Source: Pseudoclavibacter sp. 13-3 (GTDB lineage Bacteria; Actinomycetota; Actinomycetes; Actinomycetales; Microbacteriaceae). Taken from it: 64,000 nucleotides of DNA. The position numbers and the translations under genes are program-made. The notes under the pieces were generated by a model that was not told where the DNA came from, did not search any database, and saw only the letters and a list, made by a program, of their open reading frames with translations. The stretch covers positions 653,238-717,237 of the forward strand of contig NZ_JAJOZT010000001.1 of the NCBI RefSeq assembly GCF_021168475.1. The letters run 5' to 3'. Below are positions 28,970 to 40,930 of the stretch, one piece after another; position 1 is the first letter of the stretch, and each line of letters begins with the position of its first letter.

Positions 28970-28988
28970 TGAGGTTCACCTAACCTAG
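28970..28988 (+). promoter_or_regulatory. DtxR/IdeR-like iron box upstream of the SIP-domain gene
   Basis: TGAGGTTCACCTAACCTAG matches the DtxR consensus at 15 of 19 positions, with a strong right half (CCTAACCTA). It overlaps the likely -10 TAGACT (28986-28991), so bound repressor would block polymerase. Confidence 0.75.
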
Positions 28989-29000
28989 ACTGTGGTCGTT

Positions 29001-29393
29001 ATGAGTATCGAGTATTCAGCGTCAGCGTGGCACCCGTCACAGTCACGACGCTTCATGATCGCCGGAGACGACAGCGACCTCGCAGTGATCCAGCTCATGC
29101 TGTCGGCCCTGCCTCAACGTGCCCATGGCCAGGTCTTCATCGAATACTCCCCCGAGCACTCCGAACCCGTCGTCCTGCACGGACCGACCCGCGTGAGCGT
29201 GCACTGGATTCCCTCGCATGACGATGCTCACGGCGCGGCGCTCGCGCAGGCCATCGATCTGTGGCGCAGTGAGTTTCTCACTGCCCCTGACTTCGACGAC
29301 CCGAGCGAGTTCAAAGTCTGGATCGGCTGCGCGAGCTGCCCGATCGTCGCCGAGCTCAACCGCCAGATCGAATCGCAGATCCAGCCGCTCTGA
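29001..29393 (+). CDS. stand-alone siderophore-interacting-protein C-terminal domain
   Basis: 130 residues. The sequence resembles the C-terminal half of SIP-type flavin ferric-siderophore reductases: FMIAGDDSDLAVIQLMLSAL, then QVFIEYSPEHSEPVVL and VSVHWIPSH. The N-terminal FAD-binding domain is absent, so it cannot be a complete reductase on its own. A Cys pair (IGCASCP) follows near residue 110. The ATG at 29001 is chosen because a -10-like TAGACT ends 9 bases before it and there is no ribosome-binding site, so the message is probably leaderless. The iron box upstream places it under iron repression. Possible role: partner or regulator in siderophore iron release; this is inference. Confidence 0.75.
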   Translation: MSIEYSASAWHPSQSRRFMIAGDDSDLAVIQLMLSALPQRAHGQVFIEYSPEHSEPVVLHGPTRVSVHWIPSHDDAHGAALAQAIDLWRSEFLTAPDFDDPSEFKVWIGCASCPIVAELNRQIESQIQPL

Positions 29394-29407
29394 CCACGCG
29401 TTGAGAG

Positions 29408-30196
29408 TTATCTCTTCACGATCTCGAGCAGCCAGTCGGCACCCTCGCCGTCGCAGATGAGTCGTGCCCCGATGCGATCGGCCGCCGCGGCCAGCAGTGA
29501 CCGGTCGTTGTCGACGACCATCGCATCCGCCGCACGCTCGTCGGCGCACTCGGCCAGAGCCCGGGTGAACGCCCCCTTCGACTTCTTGTTGAAGTGGTTC
29601 AGCGGCCGATGCCGCCCGTCTTCGTCTCGCACCACGACCTCTACGACGTGCGCGTGCGGATGCTCCGGCAGCGGTGCCAGCGCCGCGTACGACTTCGAGC
29701 GCAGGTCGATCACAGTCGCTCCCTCTGCGAGCCGACGCTGCAGCACTGCGGTGCACGGCTCATGCCAGGCGGCGTTGAGGTCGTAGACCGACTTTCGCGT
29801 GCCGGCCGAGAGGCGGTAGGTCGGAATCTCGTCGCTCAGCGAGATCAGCCCGAAGAGGGCTGACTGCACGAAGACGTGGGCTCCGAGCCAGGAGCGCATC
29901 GGCGGGGCCAGCGTCTGTTCGCCGATCGCGTCGTACAGCACGCCGGTGTAGCGCTGCACGGCGGGTGTTGTGGCAGCCGTGTCCAGATGTCGATCGTCTT
30001 GCAGTGCGCGGGCCTGGCGCACGGTCAGGCGCAGCGCCTGAGCCGCAGAGTCGGGATCGGCGCAGAGCTGCGTCAGCCAGTGAATCGTCTGTCGGCGTGC
30101 GGCGGTGAGTGTTGATGCGAACGAGAGTCGCGTCATGTCGAGTGAGGGCCGATCGCCGCCCGCAGACTTCGTCTCGCTCGGCGGCAGCAGCAGCAT
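29408..30196 (-). CDS. yaaA: YaaA-family (UPF0246) peroxide-stress protein
   Basis: 262 residues. Family members lower free iron and protect DNA during peroxide stress in E. coli. The N-terminus MLLLPPSETKSAGG is typical and sets the start at 30196; an in-frame extension to 30304 is not conserved in the family. Other family features are YTGVLYDAIG, then FGLISLSDEIPTYRLS, and VVVRDEDGRHRPLNHFNKKSKG near the C-terminus. It converges on the iron-regulated SIP-domain gene with a 14-base gap. A role linked to iron handling fits, but no iron box was seen upstream. Confidence 0.88.
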   Translation of the reverse strand: MLLLPPSETKSAGGDRPSLDMTRLSFASTLTAARRQTIHWLTQLCADPDSAAQALRLTVRQARALQDDRHLDTAATTPAVQRYTGVLYDAIGEQTLAPPMRSWLGAHVFVQSALFGLISLSDEIPTYRLSAGTRKSVYDLNAAWHEPCTAVLQRRLAEGATVIDLRSKSYAALAPLPEHPHAHVVEVVVRDEDGRHRPLNHFNKKSKGAFTRALAECADERAADAMVVDNDRSLLAAAADRIGARLICDGEGADWLLEIVKR

Positions 30197-30390
30197 GATG
30201 CCGGCTCTGCGCTGTGGACATGCAGTCGAGCGGGTCTCTGGCAGGCTCCTGGTGCTGTCGTCCGCGTCATCTGTGCTGGTTGCGGGGTCTTGCCTCATCG
30301 GCATTGCTCAGGGCCTCTTCACTGGTGCGCATATCGTGTTGGGTGACGGATCGCTCCGTCTGCGGCCGGACGGCCGGCAGGCGAAAGCAA

Positions 30391-30422
30391 GAAGGGCGCC
30401 CACCCAGAGGTGGACGCCCTTC
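30391..30422 (-). terminator. terminator of the ATP synthase operon
   Basis: GAAGGGCG and CCACC pair with GGTGG and CGCCCTTC around a short loop, 40 bases after the atpC stop. This would end the atp transcript before yaaA. Confidence 0.8.
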
Positions 30423-30462
30423 GGACACATCAGAGCGGAGCGCTCGGCTCCGGCCGGTGAGC

Positions 30463-30729
30463 TCAGGCGGCGAGCTCGGCCACGCGAGCGACGACTCGCA
30501 CAGCGTGGCGTTCGACCGAGAGGAAGCCGTCAGCGGCGGTCGCCTCGACCGTCTTGCCGTCTTCCAGGGTCACTCGAACGGGGCCATCGCCCAGCACGGC
30601 CAGCAGAGGCTCGTGGCCGGCCAGCACGCCGATCTCGCCCTCGATGGTGCGGGCGGTGATCTGCGTGGCACGGCCAGACCAGATGAGCTTCTCTGCCGAG
30701 ACGATCTCGACGTCGAATGACTGAGCCAT
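30463..30729 (-). CDS. atpC: ATP synthase F1 epsilon subunit
   Basis: 88 residues, the short form without the C-terminal helical hairpin that inhibits rotation in many bacteria. The beta-sandwich is present: FDVEIVSAEKLIWSGRATQI, then EGEIGVLAGHEPLLAVLGDG and DGFLSVERHAVRVVARVAEL. It couples the gamma stalk to the c-ring. It is the last gene of the operon, three bases after atpD. Confidence 0.96.
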   Translation of the reverse strand: MAQSFDVEIVSAEKLIWSGRATQITARTIEGEIGVLAGHEPLLAVLGDGPVRVTLEDGKTVEATAADGFLSVERHAVRVVARVAELAA

Positions 30730-30732
30730 GGT

Positions 30733-33122
<2,390 letters not shown>

Positions 33123-33144
33123 GTGTTACTCCCTCGTCTCTCGG

Positions 33145-34782
33145 CTACTTGCTCGGCTTGACGAGCTTGGCCTGACCGACCTTGCTCTCGTCGAGCGCGG
33201 CGTCGTCTTCGGTGCCAGGTGCGGACAGCCCCTGCACGTCTGACTCGACGAAGTTCTTCTTGAACTCGGCCACTGCCGACTCCAGCTTCGCCTTCGTCTC
33301 GTCTTCGAGCTTGCCCGACTCACGCAGCACATCGAGCACATCGGTGTTGCGCTTCAGGTAGTCGAGGAACTCGCCCTCGAACCGCAGCACGTTCTCGACC
33401 GACACGTCGTCGAGCTTGCCGGTGGTGCCCAGCCAGATCGAGACGACCTGGTCTTCGACGGGATACGGCGAGTACTGCGGCTGCTTGAGCAGCTCGGTCA
33501 GACGTGCACCGCGGTTCAGCTGCTGCTTCGACGCGGCGTCGAGGTCTGACGCGAACATCGCGAAGGCCTCGAGGTCGCGATACGAGGCGAGCTCGAGCTT
33601 GAGCGTTCCCGAGACCTTCTTGATGTGCTTGCGCTGCGCGTCACCGCCGACTCGAGAGACCGAGATGCCGACGTCGATGGCCGGACGCTGGTTGGCGTTG
33701 AAGAGGTCGGACTGCAGGAAGATCTGACCGTCGGTGATCGAGATCACGTTGGTCGGAATATAGGCCGAGACGTCGTTCGCCTTGGTCTCGATGATCGGCA
33801 GTGCGGTCACCGAGCCGCCGCCCAGCTCGTCAGAGAGCTTGGCCGCACGCTCCAGCAGACGGGAGTGTAAGTAGAACACGTCGCCGGGGTATGCCTCGCG
33901 GCCCGGCGGACGGCGCAGCAGCAGCGAGACGGCACGGTAGGCCTCAGCCTGCTTTGACAGATCGTCATAGACGATGACGGTGTGCTTGCCCTGGTACATC
34001 CAGTGCTGGCTCAGCGCCGAACCGGTGTAAGCCGACAGGTACTTGAAGCCGGCCGGATCCGACGCAGGCGAGGCGACGATGGTGGTGTACTCCATCGCGC
34101 CAGCCTTCTCGAGCGCAGCCTTGACGCTGGCAATGGTCGAGCCCTTCTGACCGATGGCGACGTAGATCGCGCGCACCTGCTGCTTGGGGTCGCCCGACTC
34201 CCAGTTCTTGCGCTGGTTGATGATGGTGTCGATCGCGATTGCGGTCTTACCGGTCTGACGGTCGCCGATGATCAGCTGGCGCTGGCCCCGACCGATCGGG
34301 ATCATGGCGTCGATCGCCTTGATGCCGGTCTGCAGCGGCTCGTCGACGCTCTTGCGGCTCATCACGTTGGGAGCCTGCAGCTCAAGCTCGCGTCGGGTCT
34401 CAGCGTTGATCTCGCCAAGACCGTCGATCGGGTTGCCGAGCGGGTCGATGACTCGCCCGAGGAACTCGTCGCCGACCGGCACAGAGAGCACCTCGCCGGT
34501 GCGCTCGACGCGCTGCCCCTCGGCGATGCCGACGAACTCACCGAGAACGACGACGCCGATCTCGTGCTCGTCGAGGTTCTGGGCCAGACCCAGCACGCCG
34601 TTCTCGAAGCGCACCAGCTCGTTGGCCTGCACGCTTGGCAGGCCCTCGACGTGGGCGATGCCGTCGGCGGCACTGAGTACGTAGCCCACCTCGGCCTTCG
34701 TCGAGGAGGCTGGCTGGTACCCCTCGGCGAATTCCTTGAGAGCACCCCGGATCTCTTCGGGGCTGATTGCTACTTCTGCCAT
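33145..34782 (-). CDS. atpA: ATP synthase F1 alpha subunit
   Basis: 545 residues. Non-catalytic nucleotide-binding subunit. P-loop [15 protein letters not shown]; signature [14 protein letters not shown]. The extended C-terminus (about 30 residues, ending [15 protein letters not shown]) is acidic and lysine-rich, as in other actinobacteria. Two ATGs lie in tandem; the second, at 34782 ([10 protein letters not shown]), has AAGGA at the better distance. It is the fifth structural gene of the operon. Confidence 0.97.
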   Translation of the reverse strand: MAEVAISPEEIRGALKEFAEGYQPASSTKAEVGYVLSAADGIAHVEGLPSVQANELVRFENGVLGLAQNLDEHEIGVVVLGEFVGIAEGQRVERTGEVLSVPVGDEFLGRVIDPLGNPIDGLGEINAETRRELELQAPNVMSRKSVDEPLQTGIKAIDAMIPIGRGQRQLIIGDRQTGKTAIAIDTIINQRKNWESGDPKQQVRAIYVAIGQKGSTIASVKAALEKAGAMEYTTIVASPASDPAGFKYLSAYTGSALSQHWMYQGKHTVIVYDDLSKQAEAYRAVSLLLRRPPGREAYPGDVFYLHSRLLERAAKLSDELGGGSVTALPIIETKANDVSAYIPTNVISITDGQIFLQSDLFNANQRPAIDVGISVSRVGGDAQRKHIKKVSGTLKLELASYRDLEAFAMFASDLDAASKQQLNRGARLTELLKQPQYSPYPVEDQVVSIWLGTTGKLDDVSVENVLRFEGEFLDYLKRNTDVLDVLRESGKLEDETKAKLESAVAEFKKNFVESDVQGLSAPGTEDDAALDESKVGQAKLVKPSK

Positions 34783-34849
34783 CATCTTCCTTACATTTGG
34801 TGGGGCCGCCGGCCCCGATCTAGACCTGTTCAGTACCTGTCGAAGTCGA

Positions 34850-35653
34850 CTACGCGATGGCCTGTCGAAGCTGAGACAGCTTCGTGCGAGCCGATGAGTC
34901 GATCAGGGTGTCGCCGAGGCGGACGACGACGCCGCCGACGAGGGCGGGGTCGACTGACACGTTGACGTGAACGGGGCCGCCCGCCTCGTTCTGCAACGCC
35001 TGAGCCAGAGCGGCTCGCTGCGACTCGGAGAGCGCGCGCGCCGAGGTCACGTCTGCGACCTGTCTGCCGGCGACCGCTGAGACTCGCTCGGCGATCTCGT
35101 GCAGTCGACGTGCGACCTTGCTGCCGCGCACGCTGCTGACGGCGCGGGTCACCAGAAGTGTGGTCGCAGGCAGAGCCTGCTGCCCGAAGAGGCGAGCCAC
35201 GAGCTGACGCTCGGCCTCTGGGTGCTCTCCCGGGTGTGAGAGGCTCAGCTGCAGCTCGCGGCTGCCTTCGAACACCTGGGCGACCTGGAAGAGTTCGTCT
35301 TCCAACCGTTCCAGGGTGCCGTCCTGCTGAGCCGTCAGCGCCACCGCCGTCTCACCGAGAGCCTCGATCGATGCGACGAACTCGTCGTCGTTCGACCAGC
35401 GCAGTGCTGCGGTCTTCTCGACGAATGCGACCACGTCATCTGCCACCCTGCCGGTGAACAGACGAGTGATCAGGCCGACACGCAGCTGCTCGTCAGTGGA
35501 AGGGTCGGCGATGAGCCCGCGAAGCTGCGTGCTCTCGCCCAGTGCGTCGGCGACCTCGAAGATCCCACCCGCGGCCTCCAAGCCACGAACCCGGGTGTCG
35601 GCGGTGAGAATCTGTCGAGCATGCTCGAGTGAGTGTGCGGTGGCGCTGCCCAT
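34850..35653 (-). CDS. atpH: ATP synthase delta subunit
   Basis: 267 residues, longer than the 180 of E. coli but normal for actinobacteria. Part of the peripheral stalk. N-terminal helical domain: [24 protein letters not shown]-terminal domain: [20 protein letters not shown], then [20 protein letters not shown], the family signature. It overlaps atpF closely (2-base gap), so they are coupled. Confidence 0.96.
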   Translation of the reverse strand: MGSATAHSLEHARQILTADTRVRGLEAAGGIFEVADALGESTQLRGLIADPSTDEQLRVGLITRLFTGRVADDVVAFVEKTAALRWSNDDEFVASIEALGETAVALTAQQDGTLERLEDELFQVAQVFEGSRELQLSLSHPGEHPEAERQLVARLFGQQALPATTLLVTRAVSSVRGSKVARRLHEIAERVSAVAGRQVADVTSARALSESQRAALAQALQNEAGGPVHVNVSVDPALVGGVVVRLGDTLIDSSARTKLSQLRQAIA

Positions 35654-35655
35654 GC

Positions 35656-36207
35656 CTACTTGGCCTCCGACTTCTCGAGGTCAGCGAGGAAGTGATCGAC
35701 GACGGCCTTCGACTTCTGGTCGTCTTCGAGCGACTGACCGACGACCTGAGACGCCAGGTCGACCGACAGCACGCCGATCTCGCTCTTGAGCTGGTCGAAG
35801 GCGGTCTTGCGATCGGCAGCGATCTGAGCGTGAGCCTGGTCGCTGATTCGCTGGGCCTCGGCCGTCGCCTGCTCTTTGAGCTCGGCGACGATCTGCGCAC
35901 CCTCTGATCGGGCGGCATCCCGAATCTTCTGAGCCTCGACGCGTGCCTCGGCCAGCTGCGCGTTGTAGGCGTTCAGTGCAGCCGAGGCCTCTTCCTGTGC
36001 CTTCTGCGCCTGTTGGATGCCGCCCTCGATCTTCTCTGAGCGCTCGTCCAGCGTCTTCTGCAGCTTGGGTACGATGACCTTCCACACGAAGATGAGCAGA
36101 ACGAGGAAGATGATGAGCGACAGCGACCAGTCGTAGACGGCGGGGAAAAGAATGTTGTGCTCTTCCTCGGCGGCCTGTACGCCTGCTGTCAGCGCGAATT
36201 GAGCCAT
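35656..36207 (-). CDS. atpF: ATP synthase Fo b subunit
   Basis: 183 residues. One N-terminal membrane helix (YDWSLSLIIFLVLLIFVWKV) and a long charged coiled coil (VPKLQKTLDERSEKIEGGI to KAVVDHFLADLEKSEAK). Forms the peripheral stalk that holds the F1 head. The N-terminal segment before the helix (MAQFALTAGVQAAEEEHNILF) is a typical actinobacterial leader. Confidence 0.96.
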   Translation of the reverse strand: MAQFALTAGVQAAEEEHNILFPAVYDWSLSLIIFLVLLIFVWKVIVPKLQKTLDERSEKIEGGIQQAQKAQEEASAALNAYNAQLAEARVEAQKIRDAARSEGAQIVAELKEQATAEAQRISDQAHAQIAADRKTAFDQLKSEIGVLSVDLASQVVGQSLEDDQKSKAVVDHFLADLEKSEAK

Positions 36208-36239
36208 ATTAGTGCCTTACGTCTGAGGTGGGTGTCGAC

Positions 36240-36515
<276 letters not shown>

Positions 36516-37328
36516 TTAGTGCTCTTCTGCCAGCGACGACTGAATGTAGGCCGTTGTCAGAAGAGTGAAGATGTATGCCTGCAGCGCGGCGACCAGGATC
36601 TCGAAGAGCGTGAAGGCGAAGCCGAAGGCGAACGTGACGACGCTGAAGCTCTTGAGAATGCCGTCGGCGCTGAACAGGAAGAACCAGGTCGCACTGAAGC
36701 ACAGCACGAGGATGAGGTGGCCGGCGACCATGTTCATCAGGAGTCGCAGGGTCAGGGAGACCGGACGGATGACGAACGTCGAGAGGAACTCGATCGGGGT
36801 GACCAGAATGTACATCACTTTGGGCACTCCGGCGGGGAACAGCGCGTTCTTGAAGTAGCCCGCGCCGTGCTTCTTGATGCCGGTGTAGATGAAGGCGATG
36901 TAGGCGACCAGGGCGAGCACCAGCGGAAAGCCGATCGTCGCCGAAGCCGCGAGGTTCAGGCCGGGCACGATGCCGGTGATGTTGAAGCCGAGCACCACGA
37001 TGAAGATCGTGAACAGCAGCGGCACGAAGCGCTTGCCGTCTTTCTTGCCGAGCATCTCTTCGGCGATGTTCACCCGGACGAAGTCGTAGGCGAACTCGAG
37101 CATTCCCTGGCCGCGGCCGGGAACGAGCTTCAGCTTGCGAGTGCCGAACCACAGCAGCGCGATGATCACCAGCATCACCAGGATGCGAATCAGTGCGATG
37201 CGGTTGAGCTCGAACGGCGTGCCCGCGAAGAAGATCGGTTCGGGGAAGAACTCGCTGATGCTCGGTGCGTGGAACTCGCCGTCAGCGGCGAGAGTCGGCG
37301 TTGTCAGCTGGGTCAGCGCGTGAATCAA
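36516..37328 (-). CDS. atpB: ATP synthase Fo a subunit
   Basis: 270 residues from a TTG at 37328, with AGGAG nine bases before it. Starting there gives MIHALTQLTTPTLAADGEFH, matching the length of actinobacterial homologues. A GTG at 37367 would add 13 residues but has no ribosome-binding site. About six helices are present. The essential Arg lies in RPVSLTLRLLMNMVAGH, and the conserved Gln in the last helix segment ALQAYIFTLLTTAYI. It forms the proton half-channels against the c-ring. Confidence 0.94.
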   Translation of the reverse strand: MIHALTQLTTPTLAADGEFHAPSISEFFPEPIFFAGTPFELNRIALIRILVMLVIIALLWFGTRKLKLVPGRGQGMLEFAYDFVRVNIAEEMLGKKDGKRFVPLLFTIFIVVLGFNITGIVPGLNLAASATIGFPLVLALVAYIAFIYTGIKKHGAGYFKNALFPAGVPKVMYILVTPIEFLSTFVIRPVSLTLRLLMNMVAGHLILVLCFSATWFFLFSADGILKSFSVVTFAFGFAFTLFEILVAALQAYIFTLLTTAYIQSSLAEEH

Positions 37329-37484
37329 AAGATCATTCTCCTGAGCGATGTCCGCAGTCTTCGCCACGGCGCGTATTGAGTGATTCGGCAGCCAGTGACA
37401 AGACCACCACGGGACATACTAGCAACATCTGGCCATGAGTGCGGAACCGGCTGTGCGGACAGCGTGAGTTCGGGCGAGCCGTGC

Positions 37485-37985
37485 TCACTGCGGATCGTCG
37501 ACATACGGCACCTTCGCGCGCATCGCGGCGAAGGAGTCTGCGGCGAGGGAACCGAGCACGGCGGCGACGATCGAGCCGAAGAGCACACCCTTCACCACGA
37601 AGGGCGCCGTGGTGATCACCGCGAGCAGCCCGATGAACACGATGATCTTCACGATCCAGCCGCCGAGCACGATGGCCAGGAACGAGATGCCGCCCTGGCG
37701 GGAGCCGAGCCAGAGACTCCCGGCCGTGATCGCCGCGAACACGAGGGTGAGCACCGCTCCGACGAGTGCGCTCAGCGCGCCGTTCCAGCCGGCGATCGAC
37801 CAGCCGATGATGCCGCCGACGATCGCGACGAGCACGGCGAGGGCCGTCGTGAGCATCAGTGACAGCCGCAGCACTCTGACCAGACCGGGTGCTGCCTGTC
37901 GCCTCACCGGCTGCTCGGCGTCATCGACGAGGCTCTCGTCGAACGCGGCGTCGGGCTGCTGGGCGCGGTCTTCGGGGGTGGTCAT
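37485..37985 (-). CDS. AtpI-like membrane protein at the head of the ATP synthase operon
   Basis: 166 residues. A polar N-terminus (MTTPEDRAQQPDAAFDESLV) is followed by about four hydrophobic helices (SLMLTTALAVLVAIVGGIIG, SALVGAVLTLVFAAITAG, FLAIVLGGWIVKIIVFIGL and GVLFGSIVAAVLGSLAADSF). The KIIVF segment recalls AtpI/UncI proteins that help c-ring assembly. It overlaps the wecA stop by four bases (ATGA), which fixes the start at 37985; a longer reading overlapping wecA is rejected. Confidence 0.82.
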   Translation of the reverse strand: MTTPEDRAQQPDAAFDESLVDDAEQPVRRQAAPGLVRVLRLSLMLTTALAVLVAIVGGIIGWSIAGWNGALSALVGAVLTLVFAAITAGSLWLGSRQGGISFLAIVLGGWIVKIIVFIGLLAVITTAPFVVKGVLFGSIVAAVLGSLAADSFAAMRAKVPYVDDPQ

Positions 37986-39133
37986 GCGATCTCCTTCTTG
38001 CGGATGCGTCTGGCCGTCAGCTGCAGCTCGTTCGGTATCGGCGGCCCCCAGCCGAGCTGGGGCTGCAGCACCGGCCAGAACGTGAGCACGATGCAGCAGA
38101 GGATGCCGATCACGGCGAAGATCACCACGAACGGCCAGGCCCACACCATGAACAGGAAGCACGAGAGCGACAGCACGATCGTCCAGCTGTAGAAGACCGC
38201 TACTGCAGTGTACGTGTTGTGGCCGAGGCCGAGCAGGCGATGGTGCAGATGCTTGCGGTCAGGGCTGAACGGGCTCTTTCCCGCGCCCACGCGCCGGATC
38301 ACTGCCAGAGCGAAGTCGACGAACGGCAGCGACAGCACCACGACCGGCACGAGCAGCGGCAGCCAGACGCTCGAGTCTGAGAGCGTCTGCGGGTCGATCT
38401 GCCCGGTGACCGAGATCGCGCTCACCGCCAGCAGCATCCCCAGCAGCATCGCGCCGGAGTCGCCCATGAAGATCTTGGCCGGGTGCCAGTTCCAGGGCAG
38501 GAAGCCGACGCATCCGCCGATCAGCAGCGCGGCGACCAGCGTCGCGAGGTTGAAGTAGTCGGTCGGCGAGGTGCGCATCGTGAGCAGATAGACGTACAGG
38601 AAGAACACTCCCGAGGCGAGCAGGATGACGCCGGCGACCAGCCCGTCGAGCCCGTCGATGAAGTTGACCGCGTTCATCGTGAGCACGATCAGGATGGTGG
38701 TGAGCAGCGCGCTGACGGCTCCCGAGCCGATCAGGGTACCGCCGATCGGCAGTGACACGATCTGAAACCCCTGCCAGGTGAGGATGCCGGCCGCGAGGAA
38801 CTGCCCGGCGAGCTTGGCATACCAGACCATGTCGTAGAGGTCGTCGAAGACCCCGATGAAGACGATCAGCAGGCTGGCCGCGGCCAGAGCCACCATCTGC
38901 CCGGGGTGTCTGAACACCTCGCTGAACCACTCTATGCGGCTCGCCGTGAACAGCCCCAGCATGATGCCGATGAAGATGGCCACTCCCCCGAGCCTCGGCG
39001 TCGGGCGAGTGTGCACGTCGCGCGCCCTGATGGCCGGGTAAACGTGAAAGCGCAGCGCGAAGCGCAGCACCACCCAAGTCAGCCCCCACGTCGCGACAGC
39101 GGCGACGAATGCGACCAGCGCATAGCCCTTCAC
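37982..39133 (-). CDS. wecA: undecaprenyl-phosphate N-acetylglucosamine-1-phosphate transferase family (WecA/TagO)
   Basis: 383 residues with about eleven helices. It would transfer a sugar-1-phosphate to undecaprenyl phosphate to start wall-polymer synthesis. Diagnostic motifs are PTPRLGGVAIFIG, the Asp-rich VFDDLYDMVWYAK, NAVNFIDGLDGLVAG, the catalytic KIFMGDSGAMLLG and the cytosolic HLHHRLLGLG. The last motif fits WecA/TagO and not MraY. It sits between tsaC and atpI, its usual place in actinobacteria. The exact donor sugar is not shown by sequence. Confidence 0.9.
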   Translation of the reverse strand: MKGYALVAFVAAVATWGLTWVVLRFALRFHVYPAIRARDVHTRPTPRLGGVAIFIGIMLGLFTASRIEWFSEVFRHPGQMVALAAASLLIVFIGVFDDLYDMVWYAKLAGQFLAAGILTWQGFQIVSLPIGGTLIGSGAVSALLTTILIVLTMNAVNFIDGLDGLVAGVILLASGVFFLYVYLLTMRTSPTDYFNLATLVAALLIGGCVGFLPWNWHPAKIFMGDSGAMLLGMLLAVSAISVTGQIDPQTLSDSSVWLPLLVPVVVLSLPFVDFALAVIRRVGAGKSPFSPDRKHLHHRLLGLGHNTYTAVAVFYSWTIVLSLSCFLFMVWAWPFVVIFAVIGILCCIVLTFWPVLQPQLGWGPPIPNELQLTARRIRKKEIA

Positions 39134-39792
39134 TCGGTCAGCACCTTGCCGTCTCCGATGACCTCGGTGAGCTGCTCCGGGGTGACACCGCCCTGCCTCA
39201 CGATGCGCACGGCGCCGCTGACGTCGAAGAGCGTCGCGTCGATGATGGTCGACGAGAGCCCGCTGCGGCTGGTGCCGTGGTCGAGATAGACCTCGACACT
39301 GTCGCCGAGCTGCTGCTGTGCGTCGTCGATCGTGGTCGCCGCAGGCTGGCTGTGCCGATTCGCCGACGACACCGCGAGCGGTCCCGTCTCTTCGAGCACG
39401 GCGAGGGCGACGGGCTCGTCGGGAACCCGCAGCGCGACCGTACCCTGTGTGTCGCCGAGATCCCAGTTGAGACTGCTGCGCGCGTTGAGAATGATGGTCA
39501 GCGCACCCGGCCAGAACTTCTCGGCCGCCCGTTCGATGGGCTCAGGCACGTCTTCTGCCAGTGCGTGCAGGCTGTTGAGGTTCGGAATGAGCACCGGCGG
39601 CGGTGACTGCCTCGTGCGCCCCTTCGCCTCGAGGAGTGCGTTCACCGCATCCGGCGAGAACGCGTCAGCGGCGATGCCGTAGACCGTGTCGGTGGGCATC
39701 ACGACCAGTCGGCCGCGGCCGATGGCCCGGCGGGCCTCTCTGGTTCCGGTCAGTAGCTGCTCAGTGTCGCTGCAGTCGAACACGCTGCTCAT
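39130..39792 (-). CDS. tsaC: threonylcarbamoyl-AMP synthase (TsaC/Sua5/YwlC family)
   Basis: 220 residues. Makes the threonylcarbamoyl adenylate used for t6A37 in ANN-decoding tRNAs. Conserved blocks: GRLVVMPTDTVYGIAADAF, then EAKGRTRQSPPPVLIPN, FWPGALTIIL, VALRVPDEPVAL and PLAVSSANRHSQPAATT. It is the short form without the C-terminal Sua5 domain. GTGA overlap with wecA. Start context TAGACT lies about 35 bases upstream, with GAGGAG before the ATG. Confidence 0.94.
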   Translation of the reverse strand: MSSVFDCSDTEQLLTGTREARRAIGRGRLVVMPTDTVYGIAADAFSPDAVNALLEAKGRTRQSPPPVLIPNLNSLHALAEDVPEPIERAAEKFWPGALTIILNARSSLNWDLGDTQGTVALRVPDEPVALAVLEETGPLAVSSANRHSQPAATTIDDAQQQLGDSVEVYLDHGTSRSGLSSTIIDATLFDVSGAVRIVRQGGVTPEQLTEVIGDGKVLTE

Positions 39793-39874
39793 GTCGAAGA
39801 TCTCCTCGGGGTGTCTGTAGCAGTCTAGTCGCCGAGTCTGCGTGTGCCCTGTGCCGACTCGCGGCCGCGCACGA

Positions 39875-40930
39875 TCAGCGGCGCAGCGGTCGGCGCGCTT
39901 CGGTGAACCGATCGCGACCGGTCAGATCGCGGTGTGTCTGCGCCGCCTCGAATCCGACGCCTTCGAGCAGCGTGCGCACGTCTGCGCCCTGCTGCTCGGT
40001 GTGCTCCAAGAGAATGCCCCCTCCGCCTTGCAGCGCGGCGAAGGCGGGCGAGATCAGCGCACGGATGAAGTCGAGTCCGTCGGCACCGGAATAGAGGGCC
40101 GACGCGGGGTCGGCGCGCGCCTCGGGCTCCAGGGGAACATCCCCGGTCGGCACGTACGGCGGGTTCGACACGATCAGGTCGAACGCACCCACAGGCTCTG
40201 CCGCGGGCCTGCCTGGCGCCAGGTGCACGGTCGAGCGTGTCTGCGACCGGGCCGACGAGGGCGATGAGGATGCAGTCGCCAGATCGGCGATCGCGTCACC
40301 GGCGACGAGGGCGACGGCACTTTCGACCGCGGCCAGACCATCGGCCTGGGCGTCGATGTTGCGCTGCGCCCAAGCCTGGGCGGCAGGCTCCAGCTCGACG
40401 GTGCGCACCCGTGTGCGCGGCATCTCGGTGGCGATCGCGAGACTGATGGCGGCCGAGCCGGTGCCGGCTTCGAAGACCTGCAGAAGCCGTGGTGCGGTGC
40501 CGAGACGTGCGGCGACGGCCGCGGCAGACCCATCGGGGGCAGACACCGGCGTCTGGCCGGCGGCGCGGCGCTCTGTCAGCAGCTCCAGGGCGCGTTCGAC
40601 CAGCAGCTCGGTCTCAGGGCGAGGCACGAACACACCCGGTCCGACGGCCAGGTCGAGCGCGCGAAAGGGGGCGCTGCCGAGCACATGCTGCAGCGGGATG
40701 CGGTGGCTGCGTCGCTCGGTGAGGGTTTCGATCGTGTGCAGCCGCTCTGCGTTCACGCGAAGCCGGCCGGTGAGCTCGGCCAGGCGGAGATCGCCCAGAC
40801 TCACGCCGAGCGCGTGCGCGACGATCTGCCGGGACTCAGCCCGGGCCGGGCCGATGCCAGCCTCGGTCAGCTGCTGCTGCATCCGCCGGACGACCGGGCC
40901 CACCTCGCTGCCGGCAGCCGCGGCCGTCAC
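39875..40930 (-). CDS. prmC: release-factor glutamine methyltransferase
   Basis: 351 residues, somewhat longer than the usual 280-300. It methylates the GGQ glutamine of release factors. The catalytic NPPY is present ([21 protein letters not shown]). The AdoMet motif I reads [14 protein letters not shown], where DLGTGSGA is usual, so Asp is replaced by Glu one residue back and one Gly by Ala. Two inserts are Ala/Ser/Pro-rich ([19 protein letters not shown] and [17 protein letters not shown]). GTG start overlaps the prfA stop (GTGA); prfA, its substrate gene, is directly upstream. Confidence 0.92.
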   Translation of the reverse strand: MTAAAAGSEVGPVVRRMQQQLTEAGIGPARAESRQIVAHALGVSLGDLRLAELTGRLRVNAERLHTIETLTERRSHRIPLQHVLGSAPFRALDLAVGPGVFVPRPETELLVERALELLTERRAAGQTPVSAPDGSAAAVAARLGTAPRLLQVFEAGTGSAAISLAIATEMPRTRVRTVELEPAAQAWAQRNIDAQADGLAAVESAVALVAGDAIADLATASSSPSSARSQTRSTVHLAPGRPAAEPVGAFDLIVSNPPYVPTGDVPLEPEARADPASALYSGADGLDFIRALISPAFAALQGGGGILLEHTEQQGADVRTLLEGVGFEAAQTHRDLTGRDRFTEARRPLRR

